Assembly: GCF_014961315.1 (NCBI RefSeq)
Contig: NZ_CP063141.1
Coordinates: 1,116,001-1,180,000 of the forward strand
Origin: Thermoflavifilum sp.
GTDB lineage: Bacteria; Bacteroidota; Bacteroidia; Chitinophagales; Chitinophagaceae
DNA length: 64,000 bases
Direction of reading: 5' to 3'
Shown: positions 35,871 to 45,421 of the stretch, in pieces
How the letters are laid out: each line of letters starts with the position of its first letter
How positions within the stretch are numbered: position 1 is the stretch's first letter
Translations under genes and position numbers: made by a program
The notes under the pieces: generated by a model
Database searches by the model: none
What the model saw: only the letters and a program-made list of their open reading frames with translations
Told to the model about the DNA's origin: nothing

Positions 35871-36490
35871 GCCTGGGCTTTTTGTGTCTCCTGGTTCTGT
35901 TCATTAATAGCCATACTCACCACCCCACCTGAAACAGCAAATTTCATAGCCTCTCCGGCACTCACCTGACTCAAAGGCTTGATTCGTGTTCGATGTACCA
36001 GATACATTTTGCCTGCTACTGCATACGACTGGGGTACATAAACGGCTACCATGTCGGGCATGCCAATCATGTGCATATCGGGCTGGGTAATGAAGCCGAT
36101 TTCCCACACATCGGGAGCATATATGCTGACCAGCACCGGATGATCGAATTTGCGTTTTTCGCCCACCACCGCATCAAACAAATCTTTTACTGAAGTGTAA
36201 ATATATCGGATAAAGGGTGTTTTTTCTAACAGGCGATCGAATAAATCAAAAATCCGTCCGATAATGAAGGAAGAGCTCAGATAACCAATCAAGATGATAA
36301 ACAGAATCACGATAACAAAACCAAGGCCTTTAATCCGATAGGCAGCGGGTACTAATTCTTTAGGAAACAGGTTATCAATGGTATTGAAAATCCAGTACAG
36401 GGCAAACAGGGTAATGGTAATAGGTGCCAGTACCAATAATCCCTGAAAAAAATGTTTAACGATGCCCCCTGCAGTAACTCTGCGTTTCAT
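35867..36490 (-). CDS. DUF502 family membrane protein
   Basis: 207 residues. The ATG at 36490 gives MKRRVTAGGIVKHFFQGLLVLAPITITLFALYWIF, the standard DUF502 opening. Two transmembrane helices (about 13-33 and 55-77) precede a soluble domain with IRYIYTSVKDLFDAVVGEKRKFDHPVLVSIY and the conserved proline/valine-rich strand MVAVYVPQSYAVAGKMYLV. The function is unknown. First gene of a two-gene operon with the P1-nuclease-like gene. Confidence 0.85.
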   Translation of the reverse strand: MKRRVTAGGIVKHFFQGLLVLAPITITLFALYWIFNTIDNLFPKELVPAAYRIKGLGFVIVILFIILIGYLSSSFIIGRIFDLFDRLLEKTPFIRYIYTSVKDLFDAVVGEKRKFDHPVLVSIYAPDVWEIGFITQPDMHMIGMPDMVAVYVPQSYAVAGKMYLVHRTRIKPLSQVSAGEAMKFAVSGGVVSMAINEQNQETQKAQA

Positions 36491-36509
36491 GGTTGAGGAT
36501 TTTATCAGG

Positions 36510-36517
36510 CAAAGGTA
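36510..36517 (-). promoter_or_regulatory. Candidate -7 element for the DUF502 operon
   Basis: On the minus strand TACCTTTG followed by C matches TAnnTTTG, 19 bases before the ATG at 36490. No clear TTG at the expected spacing. Confidence 0.45.
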
Positions 36518-36565
36518 CACCCTGGGCTGTCCAGCGACATGTATTTTTTAGATTTAACACTTAAA

Positions 36566-36589
36566 AAACTTTTTTGATTAAAAAAGTTT
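36566..36589. promoter_or_regulatory. Perfect inverted repeat upstream of tetR, candidate operator
   Basis: Two perfectly complementary ten-base arms, AAACTTTTTT (36566-36575) and AAAAAAGTTT (36580-36589), flank GATT. The repeat ends 37 bases before the tetR start and three bases before a near-consensus -7 element TAGTTTCG (36593-36600). Position and symmetry suit TetR-type autoregulation of the efflux operon. It also lies between two divergent operons. Confidence 0.55.
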
Positions 36590-36626
36590 CCATAGTTTCG
36601 CGGCGATTTTTATTTCAGGATTCAAC

Positions 36627-37295
36627 ATGACCAAGAAGCAAACACCATCGCTCCGTGCATTACATTCCGAAGCCATGCAGCGGGTACTCACCGTGAGCCG
36701 GCGTCTATTTCAAACTTATGGTTTGCGTACCATGACAGTCGATGAAATCGCGCGTCACCTGGGTATGTCAAAACGCACCTTATACCAGTTATTCCGTGAT
36801 AAAAACGAACTGGTGCGCATGGTGGTGATGCAATTCACGGAAGAAATGCAAGCCCAGTGCGAATTAATCCGCAAAGACGCCCGGGATGCGATTCATGAAA
36901 CCTTCCGCATGTTTCAGTATCTGGATGGCATTTTTCGAAATTTAAATCCTGTGGTTTTTGCCGAAATGCAGCGCTATCATCCCGACGCGTTTATGCTTTT
37001 CGATCAACATCAGCAAACCTATATCAAGCAACTCATTATCCATAATCTGCAAAGAGGGATACAGGAAGGATATTATCGTGCGGATTTAAAGATAGAAATT
37101 ATTGCAAGATTCAGGCTGGAGTCGGGATTATTACCCCTTCGTCAGGAAATATTTCCCAAAGACCAATTTCCGCTGCACGAAGTGCAGCACGAGCTGATGT
37201 TGCATTATCTGTATGGCATTTCTACCATCAAAGGGCATCAATTGATTCAACAATATCAGCAACAATTTAGCGAGCCTTCAAACCGATCGTTATGA
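36627..37295 (+). CDS. TetR/AcrR family transcriptional regulator
   Basis: 222 residues. The N-terminal DNA-binding domain is clear: RVLTVSRRLFQTYGLRTMTVDEIARHLGMSKRTLYQLFRDKNELV (about 14-58), with the helix-turn-helix at 35-55. The rest is the all-helical ligand-binding domain. It is the first gene of the efflux operon, and its stop overlaps the tolC-like start by four bases. It probably represses the operon until the pump substrate binds; the substrate is unknown. Confidence 0.93.
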   Translation: MTKKQTPSLRALHSEAMQRVLTVSRRLFQTYGLRTMTVDEIARHLGMSKRTLYQLFRDKNELVRMVVMQFTEEMQAQCELIRKDARDAIHETFRMFQYLDGIFRNLNPVVFAEMQRYHPDAFMLFDQHQQTYIKQLIIHNLQRGIQEGYYRADLKIEIIARFRLESGLLPLRQEIFPKDQFPLHEVQHELMLHYLYGISTIKGHQLIQQYQQQFSEPSNRSL

Positions 37296-38695
37296 ACCGG
37301 ATTGTTATTCGTTGGGTTATTATCTGGATAGGAATTTTCTGTTATGGAACAGGGCGTGCACAGGATAGCCTGCCTGTTGTTCATCGTTTTTCGCTCGACG
37401 ATTGCATAGCTTATGCCATTACACACGAATTAAATCTTCAATCTGCGAAGATCGATGCCCGGATTACGGATGCTAAAGAAAAAGAAGTTACAGGATTGGC
37501 ATTGCCCCGGGTAACGGCCAGCGGACAGTTTCAGGATTATTTAAAACTGCCTACTACTTTGTTTCCCGATTTTTTCTCTCCTGCCGTTTATGCCATTCTG
37601 AAAAAAGAAAATCTGATTCCGCAGGATAAACCGATTCCTCAGGCCGGCCTTACCCCGGTGCAATTCGGCACACAATATAATTTAAATGCGAGTTTAAATG
37701 CATCGCAAACCCTGTTTGATCCCAGTGTATTCGTTGCCCTGCAGGCCCGGCAAACCATTCTGGAGCTGGCACAAAAAAATGTAAAACGCACCGAACGTGA
37801 TTTAAAGGTAAGCGTTTCAAAAGCTTATTACAATGTATGGATTGCCCGTAAGCAGTTGCAGGTGGTCAAGGATAATATCGCACGCCTGGAAAAATTATTG
37901 CACGACACCCGCGTGATGTATCAAAATGGTTTTGCGGAAAAATTAGATGTGGACCGCCTGCAGGTGCAGCTCAATAATTTAACGGCACAGCTTACTGAAA
38001 TGCAAAATGTGGTGACGCTGAGCGATCAATTGTTGAAATTTCAGATAGGCATGCCTTTGCAGGATAGTTTGCAATTAACAGATTCATTGAGTTTCGATGA
38101 TGTGAAAACTGATTTGCTGCAAGACGATCAGGTTGATTTGCATCAGCGTATCGACTATCAGGCCCTGCATACACAGCTCAAGGTAAATGAGTACGACCTG
38201 AAACGCTATCAACTGGCGTGGTTGCCCAGCCTATCGGCCAGTGCCAGTTATGGCATTAATGCAGCGCGTACATCGTTTAACTTTTTCGATCATAATGAGC
38301 CCTGGTTTAAAACCTTTTATGTGGGTATGAATTTATCCATTCCATTGTTTGAAGGCTTGCAGAAAAAATATCGCATAGACCAGGCAAAATTGAATATAGA
38401 GAAAACACAGACACAGTTGCAATTACTCGACCAGAGTATGCAACTGGAGTGGCAACAGGCAAAAACTAATCTGAGTAATTACTTACTGAATGTGGCTTCT
38501 CAAGAAAAAAATATGCAACTGGCACAGGAGGTATATGAACAGACGATTAAGAAATACGAAGCCGGTGTGGGCTCTACAATCGAGATCAACAATGCCGAAG
38601 GTGATCTGCAGCAAGCTCAGCTGAATTACTATACGGCGCTTTACAATGCCATGCTGGCTAAAATTGATTATTTAAAAGCTATAGGTAAACTTTAA
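37292..38695 (+). CDS. TolC-family outer membrane efflux channel
   Basis: 467 residues. A signal peptide ends near GRAQD (residue 24). The remainder is two outer-membrane-efflux repeats with long coiled-coil helices: FSLDDCIAYAITHELNLQSAKI at the start, DLKVSVSKAYYNVWIARKQLQVVKDNI in the middle, and EQTIKKYEAGVGSTIEINNAEGDLQQAQLNYYTALYNAMLAKIDYLKAIGKL at the end, the usual closing signature. It works as the outer-membrane duct for the RND pump encoded downstream. Confidence 0.93.
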   Translation: MNRIVIRWVIIWIGIFCYGTGRAQDSLPVVHRFSLDDCIAYAITHELNLQSAKIDARITDAKEKEVTGLALPRVTASGQFQDYLKLPTTLFPDFFSPAVYAILKKENLIPQDKPIPQAGLTPVQFGTQYNLNASLNASQTLFDPSVFVALQARQTILELAQKNVKRTERDLKVSVSKAYYNVWIARKQLQVVKDNIARLEKLLHDTRVMYQNGFAEKLDVDRLQVQLNNLTAQLTEMQNVVTLSDQLLKFQIGMPLQDSLQLTDSLSFDDVKTDLLQDDQVDLHQRIDYQALHTQLKVNEYDLKRYQLAWLPSLSASASYGINAARTSFNFFDHNEPWFKTFYVGMNLSIPLFEGLQKKYRIDQAKLNIEKTQTQLQLLDQSMQLEWQQAKTNLSNYLLNVASQEKNMQLAQEVYEQTIKKYEAGVGSTIEINNAEGDLQQAQLNYYTALYNAMLAKIDYLKAIGKL

Positions 38696-38701
38696 TCTGT
38701 T

Positions 38702-39859
38702 ATGATACTCACGCAAAAATTGTTTGATATGATATCTCGCTCATTTTTTCGCAGCCTTATAGGTTTCGGATGCGTAGTATTTGCCCTGGTTGTATTCCCT
38801 GCATGCAACGCGCGCACCGATCGACAGGCATCGAATGAAGAAAAATTGCAAAAATTATTACAGGAGCGCGATCGGATTAATCAAGAAATAAGTGCCTTAC
38901 AGCAATCTATGGCACCAGCTCAGCAGAAAGTGACTCCTGTTTCGGTAATGAAATTGAGTCCGGAAGTGTTTAAGAGTTACATTGAGGTGCAGGGCCACGT
39001 GGATGCTCAGCAAAACGTAAATGTCAATCCGGAAACATCGGGCGTGGTTACCGCTATTTATGTGCACGTAGGCCAATGGGTAAAGAAAGGGCAGATACTG
39101 GCGCAATTAGATGATAAAGTGATTCGTCAGCAACTGGCACAATTAGAAACACAACTCGATTTCACCAGAAATCTGTACGAACGTCAGAAGAATCTCTGGG
39201 CGCAGAAAATAGGTACAGAAGTACAACTCTTGCAGGCTAAAAACAATTATGAAAATGTACAGAAGCAAATTGCAGTCGTACAATCCCAGCTTTCCCTGTA
39301 TCGTCTGGTATCGCCAATTGATGGTAAGGTCGACGAAGTGGATTTGAAGATTGGCCAGGCCGTATCACCCGGTATGAATACCATTCGGGTGGTGAATCTA
39401 TATGATTTGCGGGTAAAGGGACAGATTGCAGAGAGCTATATCACTCAGGTACATCAGGGCGATCCGGTGGAGGTCATTTTTCCGGATGCACAGGATACTC
39501 TGCACACCAGGTTGAGTTATGTATCAAATGTAATTGATCCAAACAGTCGTTCGTTTAACATTGAAATCAAATTGCCCGCGCATTCCATTTTTCGTCCTAA
39601 CATGGTTGCAGTGATTCGTGTGGTGAGTTATGTGAATCCACAGGCTATTGTAGTGCCGGTGAATGTGGTACAACATACAGAAACCGGCGACTATGTATAT
39701 GTGGCTGAAGGAAATTATGCCAAAGAAGTAAAAATCATGAAAGGTAAAATCTATAATGATCGTGTGGAAGTGTTGCAGGGATTAAAACCGGGCGATCAGC
39801 TCATCGTCAATGGTTATCAGGATCTGGCCGATCACTCGCCCATTGAAATTGTGCAATGA
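38702..39859 (+). CDS. RND efflux periplasmic adaptor (membrane fusion protein)
   Basis: 385 residues linking the RND pump to the TolC channel. A lipoprotein signal ends at VFPAC. An in-frame ATG at 38729 would give a shorter, equally good signal. A short coiled coil (about 42-70) precedes the biotinyl-lipoyl half-domains (VDAQQNVNVNPETSGVVTAIYVHVGQWVKKGQILAQLDD and LVSPIDGKVDEVDLKIGQAVSPG), the beta-barrel and the membrane-proximal domain (VLQGLKPGDQLIVNGYQDL). It lies six bases after the tolC-like gene. Confidence 0.92.
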   Translation: MILTQKLFDMISRSFFRSLIGFGCVVFALVVFPACNARTDRQASNEEKLQKLLQERDRINQEISALQQSMAPAQQKVTPVSVMKLSPEVFKSYIEVQGHVDAQQNVNVNPETSGVVTAIYVHVGQWVKKGQILAQLDDKVIRQQLAQLETQLDFTRNLYERQKNLWAQKIGTEVQLLQAKNNYENVQKQIAVVQSQLSLYRLVSPIDGKVDEVDLKIGQAVSPGMNTIRVVNLYDLRVKGQIAESYITQVHQGDPVEVIFPDAQDTLHTRLSYVSNVIDPNSRSFNIEIKLPAHSIFRPNMVAVIRVVSYVNPQAIVVPVNVVQHTETGDYVYVAEGNYAKEVKIMKGKIYNDRVEVLQGLKPGDQLIVNGYQDLADHSPIEIVQ

Positions 39860-39982
39860 GATGCCTGTGCAGGTGCTTAGCAAATGAATTTATTGCAATA
39901 AGGAGATAATCATTTTGATGACGATAAGTTGAATGTTTGCACGGATCATGGAATGGATCTTTAAAGCATAAATGATATTCAG

Positions 39983-42900
39983 ATGAAAGATATTTTCAAG
40001 GAATTCAAACCATCGAGCTGGGCTATTGACCATCGTACCAGTATTTATTTATTCACCATCATTCTCACGCTGGCGGGGATTTTTGCTTATATCCATCTTC
40101 CCAAAGAACAATTTCCCGAAATTACCATTCCCACCATTTACGTGACTACGACTTATCCGGGTACATCACCGGAAAATATGGAAAAACTGGTGACGAAAGA
40201 AATTGAAAAGCAATGTAAAACCATTAAAGGGGTGAAGCATATCACCAGCAATTCGTTTCAGGATTTTTCCATGGTGAAGATTGAATTTAATACGGATGTG
40301 GATATCAAAACCGCAAAACAAGATGTAAAGGATGCGGTGGACAAAGCCAGGGCCTCTACCGATTTTCCGAAGGATTTGCCACAGGCGCCGGATGTGCTGG
40401 ATATTAATCTTTCGGATCTGCCGATATTGTATGTAAATATTTCCGGGAATTATGATTTAAAAAAGCTGAAAAAATTTGCCGATGATTTAAAAGATAGAAT
40501 TGAAAGTTTACCCGAAATCAGTCGGGTCGATGAAGTGGGTGTACTGGACAGGGAGTTGCAGGTGAATGTGGATATGAACAAGTTGACGGCGGCTAAACTC
40601 TCATTCAATGATATACAAAATGCCATTGCCAGTGAAAACCATACCATCTCGGGTGGAAGCGTGAAGATGGATGGCGTGGATCGAGATGTGACGGTGAAAC
40701 AGGAGTTTACCGATCCGGCACAGGTGTCCAATTTAATCATTCGTACACCAACGGGTGGCGAAGTGTATTTAAAAAATATTGCGCAGGTTGTTGATACATT
40801 TAAGGAACAACAGAGCTATGCACGGCTCGATGGACAAAATGTGATTACACTGAATGTGATTAAGCGGAGTGGTGCAAACTTGATTGATGCCTCTGATCAT
40901 GTGCGGGAAGTCATCGCCGATATGCAGCAGCATAATTTTCCGAAAGATTTGAAAATTGTGATTACCGGTGATCAATCTGATCGCACCCGCACCACGCTAC
41001 ATGATCTGGTCAACACCATCATCATCGGGTTTATTCTGGTGACCGTGATTTTAATGTTTTTCATGGGTGCTACCAATGCCATTTTCGTGGGTTTATCGGT
41101 TCCTTTATCGATGTTTCTGGCCTTTGTGTTGATGCCGGTATATGGTTTCACCCTGAATATGATTGTATTGTTTTCGTTCTTGCTGGCGCTGGGTATTGTG
41201 GTAGATGATGCTATTGTGGTGATTGAAAACACCCATCGCATTTTCAACAACGGGGCGATGGATATTAAAAAGGCAGCTAAAATTGCAACGGGAGAAGTGT
41301 TTTTACCCGTACTTGCCGGAACGCTCACCACCCTGGCGCCCTTTATCCCGCTGGCCTTCTGGAAGGGTGTGGTGGGTTCATTTATGTTCTTTTTGCCGGT
41401 TACCTTGATCACCACTTTGCTGGCTTCATTGTTTGTGGCTTATATCATCAATCCAGTATTTGCGGTAGATTTCATGAAACCACATGATCCGGAAGGCACA
41501 CATCGAGGGAAATGGACAAGGGGCATGACGGTAACCGCTATTATCATGGGCGCTATTGCCCTGATTTTTTACCTGGCTGCATGGATGGGGAAGAGTCGAG
41601 CCGCCTTTGGTCTGGGCAATTTCACAGTAACCCTGCTGGCTATTCACCTGGTTTACAGGCTGGTGTTCGAACGCTGGGTGCATCGGTTTCAACATGACTT
41701 ATGGCCCAGATTTCAAAACTGGTATACGCGATTACTGCGTCGTGCTCTGGCTCATCCGGTAAAATTAGTGTTGGGTACAATGGGCTTGTTTGTGCTGGCT
41801 ATTGTATGCTTTGCTATTCGCAAGCCGCCCGTGGTGTTTTTCCCCAGCACAGATCCGAATTTCATTTATGTGTATATCACCATGCCGATTGGTACGGATC
41901 AGGCGACGACCAATGCGGTAACGCTTGAGGTGGAACGCAGGGTGGATAGTGTGTTGGGTATTGATTATGCCAGAGGCAAAACCAATCCAATCGTGAGTTC
42001 GGTAATTGCAAATGTAGCAGTGGGCGCTGCTGATCCGAACAGCGACGATGCTTTTGGTACCCAACCCAACAAGGGAAAGGTTACCGTAGCCTTTGTGCCT
42101 TATAATGAGCGACATGGTATTTCCACCTGGACCTATCTGGAACGAATTCGTGAGGCCGTAAAGGGGATTCCCGCCGCACAGATCACGGCCGATAAAGAAG
42201 CGAGCGGTCCACCCCTTCCCAAGCCGCTGGTGGTGGAAATCACCGGCGATGATCTGGACTCGTTGATTGCCGTGTCGGAAAGACTGCGAACCTATATTCT
42301 GCAACAAAATATCGGAGGTATTGAAGACCTGGAATCAGATTTTCGTAACAATAAACCTGAAGTAATTTTTGATGTGGATCGCGAACTGGCCAATCGCAAT
42401 GGCATTTCTTCCGCATTAATCGGGCAGGATTTACGCACGGCTGTATTTGGTACGGAGGTGAGTCGTTTCCGGGATCCTCGTGCCGATGAAGATTATCCCA
42501 TTGAGTTGCGTTTGTTATATAATCAACGCAATAACGTGGATATGTTGCGTAATCTTACTTTCACCTACCGCGATATGGCTATGGGTGGGATTATCCGGCA
42601 GGTGCCGCTTTCTGCATTCGCCGATATTCGTTATACCAGCACGTATGGTGGTATCAAACGCAAAGATCAGAAGCGAATTATTTCTTTGTCTTCGAATATT
42701 CTTACAGGTTATAATCCCAACCAGGTGGTTCATCAGGTTGCCGAAGCAGTGAAGCGATTTCCTTTTCCACCCGGTATTACAGCCCGGATGGGAGGAGATC
42801 AGGAACAACAACAGGAAACCATGAGCTTTCTTTCTACGGCTATGATGGTGGCAATCGGATTGATATTTCTGATTCTGGTAACTCAGTTTAACTCCTTGAG

Positions 42901-43492
42901 CAAACCCTTGATTATCCTGAGTGAAGTGTTTTTCAGCTTGATTGGTGTGTTGATCGGCGTATCGATTTTCAAGATGAATATTTCCATCGTGATGTCGGGT
43001 GTGGGCATGGTGGCGCTGGCCGGTGTGGTGGTGCGCAATGGTATTTTGCTGGTAGAGTTTACCGATCTGATGCTTGAGCAGGGCATGCCCATTCGCGAGG
43101 CACTGGTAGAGGCCGGCCGGGTGAGGATGACGCCGGTATTGCTTACCGCCTCGGCCACCATCTTAGGTTTGATACCGCTGGCCTTCGGCATGAACATCGA
43201 TTTTGTGACCCTGTTCACCGAATGGAATCCACATATTTTCTTCGGCGGCGATAGTGCTGCATTCTGGAGCCCCCTGTGCTGGACCATGATTTTCGGACTG
43301 GCTTTTGCTACCTTTCTTACGCTGGTGCTGGTACCGGTGATGTATTTGATCAAATATAAGTTGGGTGGTATGAAAGGATTTTATGGCGGGAAGTGGGTGG
43401 AATTCACGGCGCTAATTCCGCCGTTGTTCTTCCTGTTTGTGCTGATATACTGGTGGTGGGGCAGAAAGGCATATCCCGTTCCGCAAGGTTAA
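39983..43492 (+). CDS. RND-family efflux permease with extra membrane segments
   Basis: Proton-driven inner-membrane pump, 1169 residues against about 1030-1050 for AcrB-like proteins. The TM4 proton-relay pair is intact (Asp408-Asp409 in GIVVDDAIVVIEN). The TM10 lysine of AcrB is replaced by Arg1018 (VVVRNGILLVEF). The additional length comes mainly from two hydrophobic segments between TM6 and TM7 (about 514-540 and 548-570) and a C-terminal one (about 1140-1160). Two large porter regions lie between TM1-2 and TM7-8. The exported compound cannot be inferred. Confidence 0.93.
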   Translation: MKDIFKEFKPSSWAIDHRTSIYLFTIILTLAGIFAYIHLPKEQFPEITIPTIYVTTTYPGTSPENMEKLVTKEIEKQCKTIKGVKHITSNSFQDFSMVKIEFNTDVDIKTAKQDVKDAVDKARASTDFPKDLPQAPDVLDINLSDLPILYVNISGNYDLKKLKKFADDLKDRIESLPEISRVDEVGVLDRELQVNVDMNKLTAAKLSFNDIQNAIASENHTISGGSVKMDGVDRDVTVKQEFTDPAQVSNLIIRTPTGGEVYLKNIAQVVDTFKEQQSYARLDGQNVITLNVIKRSGANLIDASDHVREVIADMQQHNFPKDLKIVITGDQSDRTRTTLHDLVNTIIIGFILVTVILMFFMGATNAIFVGLSVPLSMFLAFVLMPVYGFTLNMIVLFSFLLALGIVVDDAIVVIENTHRIFNNGAMDIKKAAKIATGEVFLPVLAGTLTTLAPFIPLAFWKGVVGSFMFFLPVTLITTLLASLFVAYIINPVFAVDFMKPHDPEGTHRGKWTRGMTVTAIIMGAIALIFYLAAWMGKSRAAFGLGNFTVTLLAIHLVYRLVFERWVHRFQHDLWPRFQNWYTRLLRRALAHPVKLVLGTMGLFVLAIVCFAIRKPPVVFFPSTDPNFIYVYITMPIGTDQATTNAVTLEVERRVDSVLGIDYARGKTNPIVSSVIANVAVGAADPNSDDAFGTQPNKGKVTVAFVPYNERHGISTWTYLERIREAVKGIPAAQITADKEASGPPLPKPLVVEITGDDLDSLIAVSERLRTYILQQNIGGIEDLESDFRNNKPEVIFDVDRELANRNGISSALIGQDLRTAVFGTEVSRFRDPRADEDYPIELRLLYNQRNNVDMLRNLTFTYRDMAMGGIIRQVPLSAFADIRYTSTYGGIKRKDQKRIISLSSNILTGYNPNQVVHQVAEAVKRFPFPPGITARMGGDQEQQQETMSFLSTAMMVAIGLIFLILVTQFNSLSKPLIILSEVFFSLIGVLIGVSIFKMNISIVMSGVGMVALAGVVVRNGILLVEFTDLMLEQGMPIREALVEAGRVRMTPVLLTASATILGLIPLAFGMNIDFVTLFTEWNPHIFFGGDSAAFWSPLCWTMIFGLAFATFLTLVLVPVMYLIKYKLGGMKGFYGGKWVEFTALIPPLFFLFVLIYWWWGRKAYPVPQG

Positions 43493-43500
43493 TCAGTGGT

Positions 43501-44055
43501 TTATGGGATATGATGAATGGTCTGCATCACCCGTTGGGTGAGGGCTTCACAGCGTGGAGCTTCGAACACCAGCAATTCTTCAGCGATATGGGATTGTTGC
43601 AAATACCTTTTCAATATCTGCCTGGCGCGAAATAGCCTGATCTTGGTATTGACGGTGGAGAGGTGCAGGATTTGAGCCGTATCCTTCAGGCTGTACCCAT
43701 TGAGTTCTTTCAATACAAATGGCAGGCGGTACGTGGCAGGAAGCTGGAGAATAGCCTGTTCCAGCACATGCCGGAGATTGTTATTTTCAAAACCGGGTGT
43801 GAACTCTGCGGCAGACATGGTTTCCTGTATTTCTTCCGGCTGGATGCGTTTTTGGATATGATAACAGGTATGTACCATAATGGTAGCCAGCCATTTTTGA
43901 AAGGCTCGTGGGCGTTTTAATTGCTTGAGTTGCATATAAGCCTGAATAAAACTTTCTTGCATAGCATCCTCGGTGTCGGCATCTGAAAGTCCATAAGCCC
44001 GGCCCATGCGGTGAGCTACTCCCCATGCTGCTTTTATCCAGATTTTCGTGTTCAT
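43501..44055 (-). CDS. ECF-type RNA polymerase sigma factor
   Basis: 184 residues. Sigma region 2 (DADTEDAMQESFIQAYMQLKQLKRPRAFQKWLATIMVHTCYHI, about 24-66) and region 4 (LPATYRLPFVLKELNGYSLKDTAQILHLSTVNTKIRLFRARQILKRYL, about 105-152) are both clear. The C-terminal tail after region 4 is short. No anti-sigma gene is adjacent: the next gene downstream is the convergent RND pump, whose stop is eight bases away. Its targets are unknown. Confidence 0.9.
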   Translation of the reverse strand: MNTKIWIKAAWGVAHRMGRAYGLSDADTEDAMQESFIQAYMQLKQLKRPRAFQKWLATIMVHTCYHIQKRIQPEEIQETMSAAEFTPGFENNNLRHVLEQAILQLPATYRLPFVLKELNGYSLKDTAQILHLSTVNTKIRLFRARQILKRYLQQSHIAEELLVFEAPRCEALTQRVMQTIHHIP

Positions 44056-44119
44056 GGCCTATTTGTTTTTAGATGATGAAATCAATGAAAGACAATAAAA
44101 GGAGGCAGGCAGCAGGGAA

Positions 44120-44133
44120 AAGGTTACAACCTT
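44120..44133 (-). promoter_or_regulatory. GTAACC-type palindrome upstream of the ECF sigma gene
   Basis: AAGGTT and AACCTT separated by two bases, 65 bases before the sigma gene start. On the minus strand it contains TTGTAACC, resembling the AAC-containing -35 elements used by ECF sigma factors, so autoregulation is possible. No convincing -10 was identified. Confidence 0.35.
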
Positions 44134-44178
44134 GATGAAAAATCAATCAAAGCGGTGTGGAATAGCGGAGGGGTAAAA

Positions 44179-45372
44179 TCAGCTCAATACTTTTTCTATG
44201 ATTTCGCCGGTTTGTTTGTCTTTTAAGATGAGTTTACGCGCGCCGTAATGGGTGATTTCTTCTTTCACCAGATAATACCGCTCATCATAGTCGGGCAATT
44301 GTTTTTGTGTATGCACTTCTATTTTGCCGCGCCAGACATCGAGCTGCACGGGTTCCCATTGTTTGGAGCGGGCTGAGCGGTAGGCTGCATCCAGGATGGC
44401 GTTGACCACATAGCCGTCATAAAACGTCTCGCGGGGTGGCCGACCCTGTTCGAGGGCGTCCAGCATATCGGTAAACATGTGGTGATAGCCCAGTTCATTC
44501 AGTTCGTCTGCTACGGGGAATAGCCAGCCGCTCTCGCTTTCGGCTTTTTCGGCTGTATATCCGGCCCCTTTGCCCGAGGTGAATACTTCAAATCCGGTGC
44601 GCAAAAAATTGTTGATCCATATCGTTCCTTCGGTACCCATCACTTCATCGCGCAGGTCCAGTCCTCCGCGGAAGGTCCAGCTCACCTCAAATTGGCCGAT
44701 GGCCCCGCTGGCATATTTCACCAGCCCAATAGCATGATCCTCAGCGTCGATGGGCTTCACCTGGGTATCGGCCCAGCACATCACCTCCACGGGTCGAATA
44801 TCCTTACCGATATAGGTGCGTGCGATTTCCACACAATGACAGCCCAGGTCGAGGATGGCGCCGCCGCCGGCCAGCTCTTTATTCCAGAACCAGTCGCTAT
44901 GCGGGCCCGGATGGGTCTCACGGGATTTCGCCCAGAGGATACGTCCCACGGCACCCTGAGCGATGAGCTGCTGGGCTTTCAGGCTTTTGGGGGTATAAAC
45001 CAGATCTTCCAGATAACCGTGAAAGATACCGGCTTTTTCTACGGCCTGCAGCATACGCAGCGCTTCCTGCGCATTGCGCCCGAGAGGCTTGGTGACCATG
45101 ACCGCCTTACCGGCTTGCACACATTGCATCACGGCTTCTTCGTGGAGGTAATTCGGCAAGGACACACATACGATATCCACTTCAGGCCGACTGATGGCTT
45201 CCTGCATGTTGGTCGTCCATACCGGCACCTGATAATCTTTCGCAAAACGTTCGGCGCTTTCGGTTTTACGGGAATACACGCTTACGATGCGGTCGGGCCG
45301 TCGATGGCTCACCAGTGCATCGGCGTAGAAACGGGCAATGAAGCCTGAACCCAACATAGCAATACCGGCCAT
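44179..45372 (-). CDS. Gfo/Idh/MocA family oxidoreductase
   Basis: NAD(P)-dependent dehydrogenase of sugars or sugar derivatives, 397 residues. The ATG at 45372 gives [20 protein letters not shown], the Rossmann motif at the N terminus; a longer in-frame opening adds residues unlike the family. The EKP-type motif appears as [16 protein letters not shown], and [21 protein letters not shown] carries the conserved catalytic Asp/His region. No signal peptide. It lies 49 bases downstream of the MFS permease gene, suggesting uptake and oxidation of one compound. Confidence 0.9.
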   Translation of the reverse strand: MAGIAMLGSGFIARFYADALVSHRRPDRIVSVYSRKTESAERFAKDYQVPVWTTNMQEAISRPEVDIVCVSLPNYLHEEAVMQCVQAGKAVMVTKPLGRNAQEALRMLQAVEKAGIFHGYLEDLVYTPKSLKAQQLIAQGAVGRILWAKSRETHPGPHSDWFWNKELAGGGAILDLGCHCVEIARTYIGKDIRPVEVMCWADTQVKPIDAEDHAIGLVKYASGAIGQFEVSWTFRGGLDLRDEVMGTEGTIWINNFLRTGFEVFTSGKGAGYTAEKAESESGWLFPVADELNELGYHHMFTDMLDALEQGRPPRETFYDGYVVNAILDAAYRSARSKQWEPVQLDVWRGKIEVHTQKQLPDYDERYYLVKEEITHYGARKLILKDKQTGEIIEKVLS

Positions 45373-45421
45373 AGCAAGTGTTTTTTGACGTTGATCAAAA
45401 CAGATATATGAAAATTCCTGC

